This document shows positions 63,701 through 64,000 of a stretch of 64,000 nt of DNA, piece by piece. Source of the DNA: Perognathus longimembris pacificus (taxonomy: Eukaryota > Chordata > Mammalia > Rodentia > Heteromyidae); the NCBI RefSeq assembly GCF_023159225.1, contig NC_063168.1:40103562-40167561 (forward strand), given 5' to 3'. Numbering within the stretch: position 1 is the first letter of the stretch; each line of letters opens with the position of its first letter. A program made the position numbers and the translations under genes. The notes beneath the pieces were generated by a model. The model saw nothing but the letters and a program-made list of their open reading frames with translations. It was not told the origin of the DNA and did not search any database.

Positions 63701-64000
63701 CAGTACATTTATTGAAATGAACTCCAGGAAATGGAAACATTTTTTTTTCTTTTCTTTTTGTCTTGTTTCTTCATTTATTTGTCTTTGGGGGAGTAAGGGA
63801 GGGGAGCATAAGAATGGAACCACAAAGGGTGAACAAATGCAGTAGTGATACTCACTAGATACCATGTTGAAATGAACTACACAACTTGTGGATGGGGATG
63901 GGAGGGAAAAACTGGGAGAGGGCGAGGGAAAGGGTGACATTGTCCCAAAAGAAATATACTCATTATCTGACTTATGAAACTGTAACCCCTCTGTAATAAC
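63701..64000 (+). mobile_element. L1 3' UTR fragment cut by the window edge
   Basis: It shares GGAAATGGAAAC, ACAAAGGGTGAACAAATGC and CTCATTATCTGACTTATG with the other L1 3' UTRs here. It follows an A run, and its end lies beyond base 64000. Confidence 0.75.

Overview
The window is nuclear DNA from a mammal, almost certainly a rodent. It is dense in tRNA-derived and B1-derived SINEs, 5'-truncated L1 copies, older MIR, L2, MLT1 and Tigger-type debris, long microsatellites and three solo LTRs. The commonest SINE is a dimer: an ID-type (tRNA-Ala-like) left half, a second tRNA-like right half and an A tail. The same right half also ends a second SINE whose left half is B1-like. That pairing, with long A tails and intact target-site duplications (TSDs), suggests a geomyoid rodent (pocket mouse or kangaroo rat). 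The lineage is an inference from repeat architecture and was not tested.

One protein gene can be assembled from the sequence, and it lies entirely on the minus strand. It starts in a CpG island (about 50.44-51.03 kb) and runs leftwards through five coding exons: 50416-50441, 44902-45106, 36511-36664, 24404-24516 and 23289-23339. Every junction has a GT/AG pair in the right place and all splice phases agree (2, 0, 1, 0). The product is about 182 residues and resembles the vertebrate protein named C2orf73 in human, a little-studied testis/cilium-type protein; this match is from memory. An X-box-like (RFX) site lies about 70 bp upstream of the ATG. In the last exon the frame stops early, but the -1 frame stays open for another 48 codons and looks like the lost C-terminus, so a one-base deletion appears to have truncated the protein.

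Layout. 1-23 kb: downstream flank of the gene, mostly repeats, with no coding exon recognised. 23.0-50.5 kb: the gene; its introns (about 5.3, 8.2, 12.0 and 1.1 kb) are filled with SINEs, L1 pieces, an MLT1 LTR, a solo LTR nested at the edge of a 5S rRNA retropseudogene, and two pyrimidine microsatellites over 200 bp. 48.2-50.1 kb: a 260-bp inverted duplication of old MIR/L2 sequence, about 96% identical, flanking a solo LTR. 51-64 kb: upstream flank with another solo LTR of the same family in the opposite orientation, several SINEs and an L1 3' end cut by the window edge.

No CRISPR array, operon, functional RNA gene or intact transposon ORF was seen. Coordinates of old repeats are approximate to about 10-20 bp; coordinates given with TSDs or splice sites are exact to the base as read.
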